Assembly (NCBI GenBank): GCA_032622095.1
Contig: CP136068.1
Location: forward strand, 133,991,989 to 134,055,988
From: Siphonodentalium dalli
Taxonomy: Eukaryota; Mollusca; Scaphopoda; Gadilida; Siphonodentaliidae
Length of the DNA: 64,000 bases
Direction: 5' to 3'
Made by a program: the position numbers and the translations under genes
Shown: piece after piece, positions 34,347-47,890 of the stretch
Layout of the letters: every line of letters starts with the position of its first letter
Numbering within the stretch: the stretch's first letter is position 1
The notes under the pieces: model-generated
What the model was told of the DNA's origin: nothing
Databases searched by the model: none
What the model saw: only the letters and a program-made list of their open reading frames with translations

Positions 34347-37300
34347 TCGCAAGTTTCCACGGTATGTTTAGTGTAAACATATTTTATTCTCATTAGCAAG
34401 AGTGTGTACATACATATACAATTTGAATTAAACACATATATTTATTACAAAATATTAACACGTGTGTCCCAGCATGTAAGAGATGAGAAAAGGATCTGAC
34501 GGTATGTTTAGCAGGCCTTTCGTCGTAGAAAGTGATCTGTGTCAGAATCTGAACGGAAATATGCACATAAAATGCATTTGCACCACTGCTAACTTCGTGA
34601 TAAGTAAATTTCCGTTACATGTACAATAGGTGTTACCGTACCACTTGTATACACTACATAGACATATATAATTGTTGAATATATGACGTGCCATACCTCA
34701 GTATAGGGTAAACTCTTTGAAACTCTTTGAAACAGGAAATTGAGATATCGAGCACCAATGATGCATACCTTATTCATTTGTACAGTGCAACGATACAGCA
34801 ATGGTGACCTACTACCATATAGTGACGTAATCACCACCTATAGTACCGTGTCATATACGTATACGTACATCACGGAAATAGCGTCTTGGGCATGTATTGG
34901 AACGAGTAATTAGAAGAGATAACTGTGTTGTTATGCAATACAATGGTGCCTACGTGGAGTTGTCGCTATGTTGTTAAAGAAATTCCGAACAAAAACATCC
35001 TAATGTTTCAATAAATATGTTACTCAACATATGTTACACCGATTGTGTTAGTAACTTACGAGTTATGTGGTAGCTCACGGGTTCTGAATAACAATCGCAG
35101 AGTTTTGTAGTAGCTCGCGAGTTCCGTAGTAAATTTAACAAGTCATGTCGTAAAAAACAAGCTAACGAGTTATATAAAATATGTAAAAGATCGTCGAGTT
35201 TTGTAGCAACTTTATTTTTTCTTTCCGAAGACCCGTTTGGACCTTATACTAGTAATACAATGTTTATATTTATACGAGTGTGCGTGGCGACGTTGTAGCT
35301 CAACTTGATGTTTGTCCTTCCGTACTCCGTCGTTGCTCGACCGATTGAGTATTTGACAATTGATACACAAGGGTAAATTGAACCGGGGAGTGGTAAGGGA
35401 GAAGTGTCGTTGACATCAGACATCTTAAGTGGGACCTAGTAAATAACAAATCACATACAGAGAGCTCTTTGTCAACTTATAAATATATGTAGGAACATTG
35501 GTATACACAAGGGAATGACATGCCATCTGCACCTTTGACTTAAAGTGGGACTACTAAATTATATTAATATATACGATCAATAAAGAGCATTTGTGGTAAA
35601 CTCAGAAGTCTTGTTTTAAAATAGGTAACATGACACAAATTACTTCCGGGGGAAATTGAATTATTTCAAATATGGACGCTATTTTTGTAGCCATCTTGGA
35701 TTATAAGTGGCCAGTTTCAATCGCTTGTATATTGCAATGTATATTGGAAATTATATTTCCCCAGATATATAGTGTAATAACGATCTCAATGCGGCTATAT
35801 ATACGAAACGCGCTTGTTCGTGAACACGCTGTGTCCTTTTTGTGGAGGGTTAAGTGTTCTATTTTTAAATCGGAACTGTTACCCCACGGACGCAACTCCT
35901 AATACCTTGAATAACCAATACACTCTAGTTAGATCAGAATATAGATGCCAGCTCCCGTCACGAAAGGAATATTAATTTATTAAATTTATATATGGGTTCC
36001 CAACTATGTGGCCACTGATGGTACAATCGAAAGACCTTCATGTTGGTGAATCAACGATAATGTTTATTACGCGCCATCGTTGGAAGTACGCTGACACGAC
36101 TTTTCATTACTTTTTAACGGTTATTTTCTAATTTGAATTCAGCTATCAATTCTGGTCACCCAAAAGTGGATATTAACGTGCTTTTGAACATAAAATATTC
36201 GAGTAAGGTGATAAGAATTAAATACATGCGATCCAAAAAAGTCCTAAAAATCGAGTGGTTACCCTTTGTGATGACATTGGAAAGTAAATATGGCGACACG
36301 CATTTTTTTTATGCAACAGAACAATCCAGAAATTAGAATAATTGTTCAATAAGAAAATACTAGCCGCACAGTTTCACTGTTGTCCTGACACCCCGTGCAT
36401 TTTCACCCCTACTAAAATGACTGTCGTCTGCTTCAATGTCAGATGTATGGCTCCAACTACATGTATAATGTGCTCGCCGTGTATTACCATCGATAGTAAA
36501 TACTAATCTGCGTTTTGTCGTTGGTTTTACAATCGTGACGTCAAAAACATAATGTAGCTATATGAGAGATACATTTCCGTCAATTTGAGGAGTCGGATCT
36601 GCTAACAGTAGGATTTTAGTTTACGCGATGCGATGGCGCTATAATTGCAGGCCTGTTACTGCACAATGAACATTTATGATGCAATATTTTGCATGAAAAT
36701 CAGGCGAATCATCGATTATGATGGATGGTGCCTCCCTGCATTAATTGTAATGTGCAGGGCGGGGCGAATATTTGTGCTCTAAAGTAATTTCGTTATTGAC
36801 ACAGCCATGACTCGATGTTACATTATTTCGTGTGTGGGATAAACGTTTGTATCAGATTGATCCTCCTTTATAATTGCATAATAACGGTTATCAGGTCTGG
36901 TTCATCCTACTGATAAACCTGATTATATTACATGTATAACGGATAGCTTTCTATTCGAGCGAAAGAGACGACTGAGCGATAACGTTAAAATAATTGGTTC
37001 AATTGAAAGACTTTGATGGCCGCCTAATTTCGATTAAAAAACATTCTTCCTAATAAAATACCATAAATATTTACGGCTGTTTTGGAATACACTATTGGAA
37101 ATGAGGGTGTTTCTCTCCTTCTCTGGTACGCGGGTTTCATACAATTTCAAGTCGCACAAAAGATTCACACCACCCCCGTTAACTGGTATTCGGGATTGAT
37201 ATGCCTAATCAATTCGGTATGCAAGATTCAACAAAATGGATGGTACGCAGCTTTTATAACACACAATTTGGTTATTTTCTAGCCCAGATGACATATTTGG

Positions 37301-38335
37301 AGGTAATTTTGTCAAATACCCCTTACTATTTCGGGACATTCCCCCTATGCCGCGTTACATCCTACATCCAGAATATTCCCAATAATAACAACACCCGTAT
37401 AGGATAGCGTGTTGCATCGTCGTGCGGACCGCATACACGCACTGTAGTGACAATTCGTAACTATAACGACAGTGTACAATTCGTCACCAATATATACATG
37501 TACACAATTTGCATATTCCATCGTAAATAGGTATGGATATATATTACCCCAATTCGACTGCTAATTCGCTGAATTTTCTACTAAAATTTCACAGTGAGAA
37601 CGATGCATTGCTGAAGAAACAGTGTATCGCTGTTATTGCATGTCTTCTGATAAGCAGTGAAAAAGATTATAATTTAATACACCAATGGACCATCTGCCTC
37701 TGCGCCTATACAATCATAAAACCGAACATCACTGGTTCTAACACGACACTGTACTGACAGTGAGAATATAGTTTTGTTCAGTTTAGACCATTGTGTTTAT
37801 GGACCCAAGCAAACGTGTACTGTATTATAGTCTACAAAACAGTCCACCAATGGATATTAACTTTGCATATTTCACAAATCTCAATGCGCAAATGTCCAAA
37901 TATTCCACATATCAGTCCAATGGAATTTGGGAATTCATAAAATAGAATAAAAAGCCATCGGTTACGCATTGAAAGATATCTGCATATAATTACGTAAACA
38001 AAACACCCGTTTGCGTCTGAGCGCAAGCCCCACAACATCACTGAACGCTCGGACAAGTGTACACCGCATGGGCAGTATAATTTCGATCTACATGACCTAT
38101 AAGTATACTTCCATGCATGGTGTAACCAAGGAAGTATATTGTTTTTCTACTGCGGCCGTTTTCTGTTTAATTGGAAATACTCAGAAACTAATGACAATAA
38201 GAACGCGAAATCTCTAGCGAATGTATAGGCATCTAAGGGCTACTGAAAATGAAGGTATCCCGATTTCGGCCCAAGGTTTCTTCACGGAGTTATCTCCCTT
38301 TATGTTTATTTTTCTCTATTATTATACTTAACGCC
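34347..38335. other. Gene-free stretch
   Basis: No gene recognised. 35055-35210 has degenerate repeats of a GAGTTNTGTAGTAGCTC-type word, about 32-40 bases apart. Open frames at 35672-35902, 37082-37282 and 37533-37757 show no domain. One isolated GTAGCCATCTTGG lies at about 35690. Confidence 0.35.
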
Positions 38336-38629
38336 TTAATATATGCAAGTATAAGGACTAGAACATTCACAGTTAGAACTTAGCACGAATATTGGGGCTA
38401 ATGAGTTTAAACTAATAATCGTATTAAGAATACTGTCCCCGTTTACTCGCGGGGTTACCGCCCATACATAGGAAAACACCATACACCAGGATGTACAAAC
38501 TGAGGGTTTTTTTCCAGCTCTATAATATTTTATCGCATATTCGAATGGGAAGAGTGATTCGGATCCGAATATACTGCTTACAAGTTTTTTCTCCCAGGCC
38601 TTTCCGCTATACGGGGAACAGAAAATTGT

Positions 38630-39625
38630 ACCTATTTTCCCGCCAAATCCACACGGGCTAACGAAGGAGCAAGGTAATACCGTAGCAGGTACGTCGGCAT
38701 ACTGTATGTACGCCTCCAATGTTTGATCGCTATACTCTAAAAGCAGCCTGCCCAACGGAGAGTGCGAGTCGGGGTGGGTTGACACTTTTGAAACATTCCA
38801 CCGAAAATCGTAAAGCGGCAAATATCAAACAAAGAGATACAAAATTTTGACTAGTGCATCTAATCGGTAGTGTTCGTGCGCATCTAGAGTGCGATCGTCT
38901 AATTTTCAGAGGGAACGGTTTACTCGTGACTACGCTACATGTATATATCATAAATACGTATATTTAAGTTGTCTATCACTAATCTATTTTAGCCCCAAAT
39001 CCAAACGGACTAACGAAGAAGCGAGTTCAATGAATGAGCACGTACGTCGGAATACTGTAGGACGCCTCCAAAATTTGACCGTTCTACTATATATGCAACC
39101 TGCTCAACGAAGAACATGCGTCGGGTGGGTTCAGACTTAGCAAATTCCACCGAAAATCGAATGGGGGAAATTACACCATAAATCAAAGATTGAGATAAAA
39201 ACTGTTTGACGAGTGGACGTGTTTAGTAGTAACCACACGCAACTTTAGTACGATTTTCAAAGGTTTACAGTACACGGTTTACTCCTGGCAGCGTGTAACA
39301 TTGTTAAGGGGTGATATATATTACTCAAATTCAAACCCACTCTTCTTGACGCCAAGTTCAAACGGGCTTATAACGGAGCAAGGCTAATGCATGAGCAGGT
39401 ATATCGATATACCATAGGTACGCCCCAAAAGTTTCACCGCTCTACCATGAAAGCAACCTGCCGAATGGAGAGCACGCGTACAGTCGAGGCTTTTGGCAAA
39501 TTCCACCGAAACTCGTAAATGGGAAAAAATGGAAATCGCAAATGAATCTAGTATGTAATGTTTTGAACACTGCATCTGTTTGGTGTATATACGGACATCA
39601 TTAGTGTGATTTTCCAAGTTTTAGA
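38630..39625 (-). repeat. Three degenerate tandem copies of a ~350 bp unit
   Basis: Units begin near 38640, 39000 and 39350. Each holds, in order, CAAATCCAMACGGRCTAACG (or a near variant), a GAGCANGTAYRTCG word, TACGCC(T)CC, a CAACCTGC word and AATTCCACCGAAAATCG. The first copy includes the C-terminal-to-N-terminal part of a 161-codon minus-strand frame (38821-38336), but the other copies have stops in the same frame. I treat the unit as a repeat, not as a gene family. Confidence 0.6.
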
Positions 39626-39984
39626 GCGGACGGGTAGGCACTCAGCTAGCGTTATCGAGTTATATCTCGATTACATTTAACGTTACCGACTCGGTGTGGC
39701 GATGACGCACTGAACTACATAATATTTATAGTATTAATTATAAGTAAGCGGTCTTTCCTCCGCCATTAAAACTTCTAAAGTTCCTGAATCCGAAAATGAA
39801 AGAATTATCCGAAAATTGCGAAATAACAGAGTTATGGTACATTAATAATTTTATACCCTCTTGATCTACATGTAGATTACGATATAATCAGATACACCAT
39901 ATTTTGTGACCGATTTGGGGGAACGGGAAGGTGTTGTAATTAGTCCTAAAATGTATCCATACCGAACAGAACTGGACGCTTGGC

Positions 39985-40065
39985 TGGGGTCAACCGTGGC
40001 TCAGTTGGTCCGGACCATGATGCATAAGACTCTTGTTAACCATCCACGCTGGATCGAACCAATTG
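39985..40065 (+). repeat. tRNA-like fragment, possible SINE head
   Basis: CCGTGGCTCAGTTGGTCCGG (A-box-like, about 39989-40010) is followed about 40 bases later by CTGGATCGAACC, one base from a GGTTCGAACC B box. This is the arrangement of an internal polymerase III promoter. I see no proper cloverleaf, so it is a tRNA-derived repeat or chance. Confidence 0.35.
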
Positions 40066-40242
40066 ACACAAAAAGGAGTACATATCTTATTTAGAAATGT
40101 CAATGCAAGTCCACCATCAGATCACAAAGCACCAGAATGCATTCACACGAAGAGGAGCACACGTATACACAGAACACACACATGAAATGCGATACCATGG
40201 AAGTATATCTCATTACATGGAATCATACCTCTAGTTCTAATT

Positions 40243-40758
40243 GAATTAATAAAATATAATATCAATTTTAAACGGTATTACGTATTTTCGAATTAATAAA
40301 TATAATATCAATTTTAAACGGTATTACGTATTTTCGAATTAATAAATATAATATCAATTTTAAACGTTATTACGTATTTTCGAATTAATAAATATAATAT
40401 CAATTTTAAACGGTATTACGTATTTTCGAATTAATAAATATAATATCAATTTTAAACGGTATTACGTATTTTCGAATTAATAAATATAATATCAATTTTA
40501 AACGGTATTACGTATTTTCGAATTAATAAATATAATATCAATTTTAAACGGTATTACGTATTTTCGAATTAATAAATATAATATCAATTTTAAACGTTAT
40601 TACGTATTTTCGAATTAATAAATATAATATCAATTTTAAACGGTATTACGTATTTTCTAATTAATAAATATAATATCAATTTTAAACGGTATTACGTATT
40701 TTCTAATTAATAAATATAATATCAATTTTAAACGGTATTACGTATTTTCGAATTAATA
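40243..40758 (+). repeat. 46 bp satellite, about 11 copies
   Basis: The unit runs AATTAATAAATATAATATCA then ATTTTAAACGGTATTACG then TATTTTCG. The repeat step is exactly 46 bases throughout. Copies are almost identical. A GTTATTACG variant occurs at about 40365 and again at 40595 (230 bases, five units, apart), and two neighbouring late units share TTTTCTAATTAA. Confidence 0.95.
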
Positions 40759-41072
40759 GAGCATTCAGAAAAAAAGACACCTCACGGGACATTGTTTCCA
40801 CAAGTATTCATCATTGTTTCCTAGTAAGTATTTAATGAACTAAATGGGGAACCCAAAGGAACTATGTGGTCCCATGTTCTGGTTCTATCCGGGCAACTAT
40901 ATATAGAACCAAAGCAGATCTTCTCCTCAGGACAAAAATTAGAAACAAGAATATATGTTATGTACTTAAATGGTTCTTTAATTTGGTTCTAAGAGGAGCC
41001 AAACATGTTTGATTCTATATTTTTACATGACTTGTATTTTCACATATATTCAGTTTATATTCGTATCTTAGT

Positions 41073-41345
41073 TTATATCTTTATATTATAGAATTCACCA
41101 ACACTGCATATATAATCATTGTCACGAAGTAAGGAGGTGTTAAATTTCCAATAACCTCGACCTCTCTCAATTGTATTTAATTGTAATGTGAGTAATATTA
41201 TGGAGTGATCAGAGCGGTATCCCGGTAATATATCGGTCCCTGTGCCAACTAGACTTAGAAGATCTTCAGATATCATAAAGCAATATAGTCTAGCCATTTT
41301 TATTTATCCAAAAACCGTAGCAAACCACACACGTATGGGATATGC
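41073..41345 (-). pseudogene. LINE endonuclease C-terminal fragment
   Basis: The minus strand from 41297 reads MARLYCFMISEDLLSLVGTG, then DILPGYRSDHSIILL and RGRGYWKFNTSLLRDNDYI. The order RLD.F.IS..L.......I.PGYRSDHS.I.L.......RG.G.WKFN.SLL.D..Y is that of the end of the apurinic-endonuclease domain in non-LTR retrotransposons; SDHS holds the catalytic histidine. Upstream, RVWFATVFG-stop-IKM continues the family pattern with a stop. Both ends are truncated. It lies about 90 bases outside the left end of the large palindrome. Confidence 0.85.
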
Positions 41346-41468
41346 TCTTATATGCAATCAAATTGTTGCGGCTTTTTCGCCGTAACTTCATTAATTTCTT
41401 GTACACCTTTTTCAAGTAACGAGTTATCATTAGTAGTATGTAGACGAGATAGTCTGGAACAATACATT

Positions 41469-41563
41469 CCACCCGGAAACCTATTGTTCTTAATTATATT
41501 CCACCCGGAAAACCTATTGTTCTTAAATATATTCCACCCGGAAAACCATTGTTCTTAAATAGC
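41469..41563 (+). repeat. Three 32-33 bp tandem units (left arm)
   Basis: CCACCCGGAAAACC followed by TATTGTTCTTAAATATATT begins at 41469, 41501 and 41534. It lies just inside the left end of the palindrome. The mirror copy is at 62861-62951. Confidence 0.85.
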
Positions 41564-42414
41564 ATGTGATTTAAGAGAACAAAGCATTCTACTTTTCCTA
41601 AACAAAAGAATGAACTTTATACCCCACAGGTGTCTGGAGAACAATACAATATATTCCTTAGAAAATCAAAGCTATTGTTATATAAAGACAAAGCATGTGA
41701 ACTCGTGAACCCGTATCAAACTTACAACAATACATTCCACCCTTTTGAAGTATCAAAGTTATTCATACAAACAAACAAAGACTCGTGAACCTGAATGAAC
41801 CTAAGGTAGAATTAAACCTAAACAAAGAAATCTATATTTATAATATGGATCTATTGTCAATGAGAACATTATAAATAACAAACAAATCAAAATATACAAG
41901 CACAATACATCTACGTATAGTAGACTGGATGGGAATGCACCCTATCCGTTTAAAGTTTATACGCAGAAAATATCAGACTGAAGAAACTGCAAATACCAAT
42001 GGAATTAGTTCACACTAATTCGAAGTCTAATACGAATCCGAGCGTGTCTGGGTTAAAACCATATGATACACGATATGTAATACCTAGGGATATGCGAATC
42101 GAGCAATTTCAATTAGAATCGAATTTCGATTCAAATCAGTCAAGCCAATCGAAACTTGAATCGAAATATTGCATCAGTGGTATGCCTGGTACCAACAGTG
42201 AATATGTAGACATAACCTGAATAAGGTACAATACCAGCATCCATTGATCCACTTGGTAACGATAATAAATGATTATAGGTATATAAAGTAAACATTATCC
42301 ATAGTTTAAACCAAATGTTTTTGACTCTAACTACTATAAAATAATATTAACCACTAACCAAGTCAGTAAGAATCGCAATTATGTAGATAAGTTCGACAAA
42401 ATTACAAATTTGCT

Positions 42415-42692
42415 AATTTGGTTTGTTAGGGTTTATCGTCGTTCTAGCCCACACACGACGTTGTCAATTTACGGGTGGAGGAAAGATCACACAGAGGCGT
42501 ATTTTCACCGAGAAATCGTCCCACGTCGTGTAGAAACCACCTACCCCCGGAAAACAAACGACAAACTTACCCAGATACACGATTCCGGTCACCCTTCCTA
42601 TGACGGGAATCGAACCAGCTTCGTCAGCGCTGGACGATCTGTGACGGGGTAATGCATATGGCACTATACCAACTGAACAACCCCCCGCCCAA
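42415..42692 (-). repeat. tRNA-derived SINE (left-arm copy)
   Basis: Reverse complement of the SINE at 61732-62010, with the same A-box-like and perfect B-box sequence. The two copies differ at few bases. The open frames on either strand are incidental. Confidence 0.7.
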
Positions 42693-44033
42693 TTTAGCTA
42701 GATCAGTTATACCAGTCTTGCAATGTATCTATGGTATATAATTCAATGAAACTGGTACCGATGATTCGAATCAAATCGAAACAGAAGAAAGAAAAAATAT
42801 TCGCAGGGCCCTATTATACCGCAGCACTACGCAATATAATATACAAGAGGTACGCTGTCGCATGATATTTCACCCCCCCCCCCCCCCCCCCAGCAATTCG
42901 GAATAAGCATGGACGCGGAAACTCAAAAACAAACGATCCTGAAACCCAAAATCAAGCAAAATTTCAAATTTTCTAAGTTGAAAAAAGACCCATAACTCTG
43001 ACAAAAATCATCAGATTATACCCAAATTCGCACTTGACATGTATTTTGATATAACTGATCCACAAACTACGGGATTTGCAATCGTACCACCAAAACTCGC
43101 GCTATCATCTGGAAACCCAAAAACAAGAGACAATTGAATTTTCTAAGTTAAAAAAAGGCCATAACGCAGGTGAAAAAGGGTGGACGAAACCCGCGCTATG
43201 CATGTAGCTGTTCACCTATGCTGCTCTATCAACATACCAAATATCAGCTAAACACGCCCAGCTGTTGCTGAATAACAATTCAAAAACAGACAAAATTGAA
43301 TTATCTAAGTAAAAAAAGGGTCATAACTCTGGTGAAAATGTGTGGACGAAACCGGGCTATGCATGTAGCTGTTCCCCATGCTACTCTATCACCATATCAG
43401 CTAAATCTGCCCAGCGGTTGCTAAACAATAATGCAAAATGGAAGGACGTACAATGTACGAACGTACGGAAGGAGATGTCGACTATATACCCATCAACTTC
43501 AAGTTGGGGACATAAAAACGCACCAATATATAAGCTATAGCCAAAACATAGGCGAATTGGTGGAACAAAATAAGGAAAGGTGAGTCAAGGGATGAGATAG
43601 TTAGTATACTCGATTTTCAGGTGCAATTGAATTCAGAACTCGGAAAGAAATATAAATAAATCACAAACCTACCTTCAGCCCCCTGCTAACCAAACAAAAG
43701 CAAACAGGCGAAAAACAATTGACTGTTGTGTAACTATAGAAAGCAGTATCCGGGACATTAACCTATTCATAATAACGGACGTGACAAATAAAGATTTAGT
43801 AAAATAACACACAGTTTCCTCATACGGAAAGGTTTGATTTATCATCGCGTGCATGGCTCAAGTTACAATAATGCAGATGGTTTGCGGAATGTTTCCTAGT
43901 CGTGCATGTTCACCAAAATCGTAAAAAATTGTACGTACAGAGGAAATAAAAAAACATGCAACTATATAAGCGAAACATAATGGCGATAAAATATATTCAC
44001 CTCTATACCCCAATTATCAATTAATAAAAAAAT

Positions 44034-44213
44034 ATGTTTGTATGGTTAGCTGCGTTAAGGGTAGAAATGCCAGATCCAATCTGGCAAATTAGATATTTGT
44101 ATGAGGAGGAAGATGAAGAAGAAGAGTTTGATGATGGTATAGAAGTAGATTATGCAGATGAGCCTCCAGAAATAGATTGGGATATTGTCATTGAAATAAA
44201 ATGGCAGAAATAG
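44034..44213 (+). pseudogene. Acidic ORF, left-arm copy, frameshifted
   Basis: It begins MFVWLAALRVEMPDPIWQIR and runs into a Glu/Asp-rich stretch. Near 44198 the sequence ATTGAAATAAAATGG differs from the right arm (ATTGAAATAGAAATGG), losing one base and reaching TAG at 44211. The downstream part (acidic, then proline-rich from a C run) is in another frame. No known domain. It may be a chance frame in a repeat. Confidence 0.35.
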
Positions 44214-44589
44214 ATTGGACGGATGATGAAGATGAGGGGTTTGAACAGTTGCAGCCCCCCCCCCCACCGCCCCTATCCCACAAGGTTATATTAAGAACCA
44301 ACCTAAAAAAAACTAAAGTTAGTACACCCCCCCCCAATCAGGGGTATGGGTCCAACGCTGGTAAAAATCAATTCCATGATGGAGTTGACTTTGCAACACA
44401 AAATGCTAACTGAAGGTGTAAGCTCCTCGCCGATAATTAGTGATTTCAACGTGCACAATGACTTATTCTTCCAACCGAAAATCACAGATACAGCTATAAA
44501 ACTAGTAATAGTCTTAACAGCTTAAACGAAGTCAAACCCTAATCTATAATGGGGGGGGGACAAGAGCAATACTTACAATGCAATAAAAG

Positions 44590-45680
44590 CCTGATGAATA
44601 TATAGTGATACACATATGTCCACACAGTAGACCTATTGCGACAGGTGAATAATCAAGAGCGTTTCACATAAAATATGATTATAATCAACCCTCTAGTACT
44701 TAAAGGTACACGTATGCGTCTTATATAGAGTTCACCAAAATATTATATTAGATGCACGGAAATGGTATACATAAGCTCGTATAGTAGACCTATTATTTTG
44801 AGATCAATATATTCAATGAACGAAGAGTCCTATCAATAAAGAGCAATATACTGCAAAACAAATTTGTCGTATACGCAATTCAGGACCTTCCCCAATAAAT
44901 GACAAGGCATGTTTACACGATAGGATTGGTGCTACGAGGTGTTTAAATTCAAAATAGCTTCCTAAATTAAATAAAGAGCGTTATGTTGACTAACTATATG
45001 ATTGATGGTAGCACCCGGGTGATAAATATTCGATCAAGCCTCTGTGTACTATATGTCCACACAGTACACCTAATGTGGCAGGTAATTAATGAAGAGCGTT
45101 TTAAACAAGGATCAGCCCCCTCTCCCCTTTAAAGACATATATATGAGTCTTACAGGGGGTTACTTAATACCTGTAAGAAATGGTATACAAATGCACACAA
45201 AGTAGGCCTATTATTGTAAGATAAATGGAAAAAGCCACCAAAAGACTACCTAACGAGACATACACCAACAAAAAGAGCATCAATTATAAGCTCGTAAGAT
45301 ATGTACACATATGTTCACACAGTAGGCCTATTCTCATAGGATAGCCAGCATAACGGTACATGAAGGGGGGATACGCAGCCAATAGAGATAATTGGATGGA
45401 TTAAAGGGGTATACACCGTTTGTCCTATAACACTACGAGATATGTAGGGTACATATATGTTCATACACTAGCTCGATTGTAACCACACTTTTGACCTGAG
45501 GGTATACATATGTTCACAAAGTAGGCCTATTCTCATGGGAATGATAGAACATGACTAATTAAATGGAGACTATTTGTATAATCAATAAAGAGCAATATAT
45601 GTCTTTATCAATCCTCGAATGACTTAAAGGGGTATACATTGGAAATAAAGAGCATCATTGTTTTCAAAACAAGGTGTATG
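44590..45680. repeat. Degenerate satellite-like repeats with TATGTNCACACAGTAGGCCTA (left arm)
   Basis: A word like TATGTTCACACAGTAGGCCT, often followed by a run ending in AAAGAGC, recurs near 44614, 44780, 45053, 45195, 45313, 45455 and 45505 at spacings of about 60-270 bases. I see no gene here. Confidence 0.6.
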
Positions 45681-46578
45681 TACCTAACCCAAACTAATAG
45701 AAATTGAGAGTATATGACAATACAACTTTTTATTCTGATTGGTAAATAACGATAATCAACATGTGTAAGAAAATAGCTGTTTGCTAGAAAAATATGTGTA
45801 AATTTGTTTAAATATATAGCATTTGGCACAAAAAACAAAATTAAGAAATAGATCTGAATTTGTGCAGGTACCGATCCAATGTAGGATATAACTAGAGTCA
45901 AAACCAATTAAATGTTTAACTAGCATTATAAAATAAACATCAAACTATCAACATATCAAAGCTTTAGTCATATATACTTAATAAATATGGCACCTGTAAA
46001 AGTCAGACCAATCTCTCAACAGACTTTCAGTCACATAATATATGTAAGAAAATAAAAAGAGTAAATCACATTATAGAAAGACTGGCATTTGGCACTTACA
46101 ATAGTGAAGTATGGATATAAATAAGATCAGGACACAAATTTAGTATAAATATTGGAGGAATTGAAATAAATTCTTGAGTATCCATAAGAAATGGCTCTAT
46201 GTTATTCAAGGTATTGAACCTACTATATAACTAAAAATACATAGCATAACAAATTGATTTAAATATATGACTGTAAACACTAATCTGACGAGACCATATA
46301 TATATACTTATATCCATACATCAAAAAGAGGTCATAAAAACAAGTATAGCAAAAGTTACATCGGCATAAAAGAATAACGGAGATATAGAGGAGCGGCCAA
46401 ACGCCAAAAGTGGTCGGATACCCCTACCCTCGGTAGAACAAGTTGAAACCAACCTTTTCTGAAAGGTAAATATATATCATTTATGAAAATGATTCTTGGC
46501 CTTGCCGGAATTGGTGGCAGCTATGTCTGGTAAGACTATTTGTGGAGGTACCCTACCGAAAAATTAGCCTGTTTTCAG
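45681..46578. other. AT-rich stretch of the left arm without a gene
   Basis: Nothing recognisable. A minus-strand frame at 45608-45907 is intact here but ends 19 codons earlier in the mirror copy (58525-58767), which argues against selection on it. Confidence 0.4.
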
Positions 46579-46929
46579 CGGTTGACCAGCTATACACAAT
46601 TGGTTAAAAGTTAAGCACATCAACAAAAAACAGAACGTTCTATTTGTTATTATCTGGTACATGGTGATACCAGATTGGAACATTCTTATTTTTTCTGGTT
46701 TGTTTGAGATTTCACGACGTCATTGTAGAGAATGTAACGTTATGCGTAAAAAAATCATGACGATTCAGAGAAACTGTCGTCCGTCAACACTGTACAAAAC
46801 TAGCACGCTGGATTGAGCTTATCTTGTCATATATGTTTGGAAAGAATGGAGTATTTGCTACCCGGAGGTAGTAAGTTTATTACCATATCCCTATCAATAT
46901 TGTAATTAATTGGAAAAAACTTACCCCTC

Positions 46930-47890
46930 CCCCAATGTCATAAAATGCTGAGTATAGCCATCGCCTGGGATTGGATCCCAGAATGATAGAATAGTGCCAA
47001 GTATTTCCTTTTATTTCGTAGTAAAACACACATAATAAATGTAAAATTCGAATTTCCAACCGTATTCACCATTAGAAGAGTATCAAAATCCAAGATGGCA
47101 TCCAATATGGCATTCAGATTATATTTTAAGACTCTGTGAAGCGACATACGAAAAATCCCGAAAAGGAACGTCCCCAGTGGTAAAATCTATATTATTGTAG
47201 TGACTACATAGAATAACATTTCATATCAAACATTAATTTGACCATTAATACATCTTTTCAATTGGTAAGCTAATAGGTAAAACTGTATCCCTCCATCCAA
47301 TGTCATAAAATTCGAAATAAAGTTATCGACTGGGATTGGAACCACGAGTGATAGCATTATGCGCAGTAAGTTGTTTTATTTAATGTACAACACACATACG
47401 AAGTGACAGGTATGAATTTCCATCCATATTCACTATTAGAAGAGAATGATACAACAAAATGGCGTCCAATATGGCGTCCAATTTTAATTGTACCACGTAG
47501 CGAACGCACATACGAACGAACTAAAAGGGGACGTCCCCTGTGGCATATTGTATATCATTGAAGTGACTACATAGACGATATCTCATAGGGTACAGTAGTT
47601 TCACCGTTAGTCTATCTTATCAGTTGGAGAATTAGTAAACAAAAACTTAATCAACACCCAGTCACAAACGTCCACATAATGGCGGCACTTGTGACTATTG
47701 TACAGAATGCAAAGAATTAAGCAAATCGTTCGGAATTACTTTGTGTTGAATACAACGAAGAAACATAAAATGTAAAATTTGCATCCACATCTGGTCTTAG
47801 TAGACAACCAAAATCCAAGATGACGCCCAATATGACGGCTAATTTTAATGCCAACACGCTGCGAACAATGAATACGAAAGTCGGTCAAAA
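46930..47890 (+). repeat. Tandem ~370 bp units within a TIR
   Basis: The phrases ending AGAAGAGTATCAAAATCCAA, AGAAGAGAATGATACAACAA and TAGACAACCAAAATCCAAGA, each followed by ATGGCGTCCAATATGGC-like sequence, occur near 47072, 47435 and 47800, showing a step of about 365. The inverted TIR (50960-52000) and the mirror arm hold the same array. Confidence 0.7.

Noticed and set aside
38336-38821. 161-codon minus-strand frame as a gene
   Set aside because: The neighbouring copies of the same tandem unit contain stops in this frame, and no domain is visible. Listed as a repeat instead.
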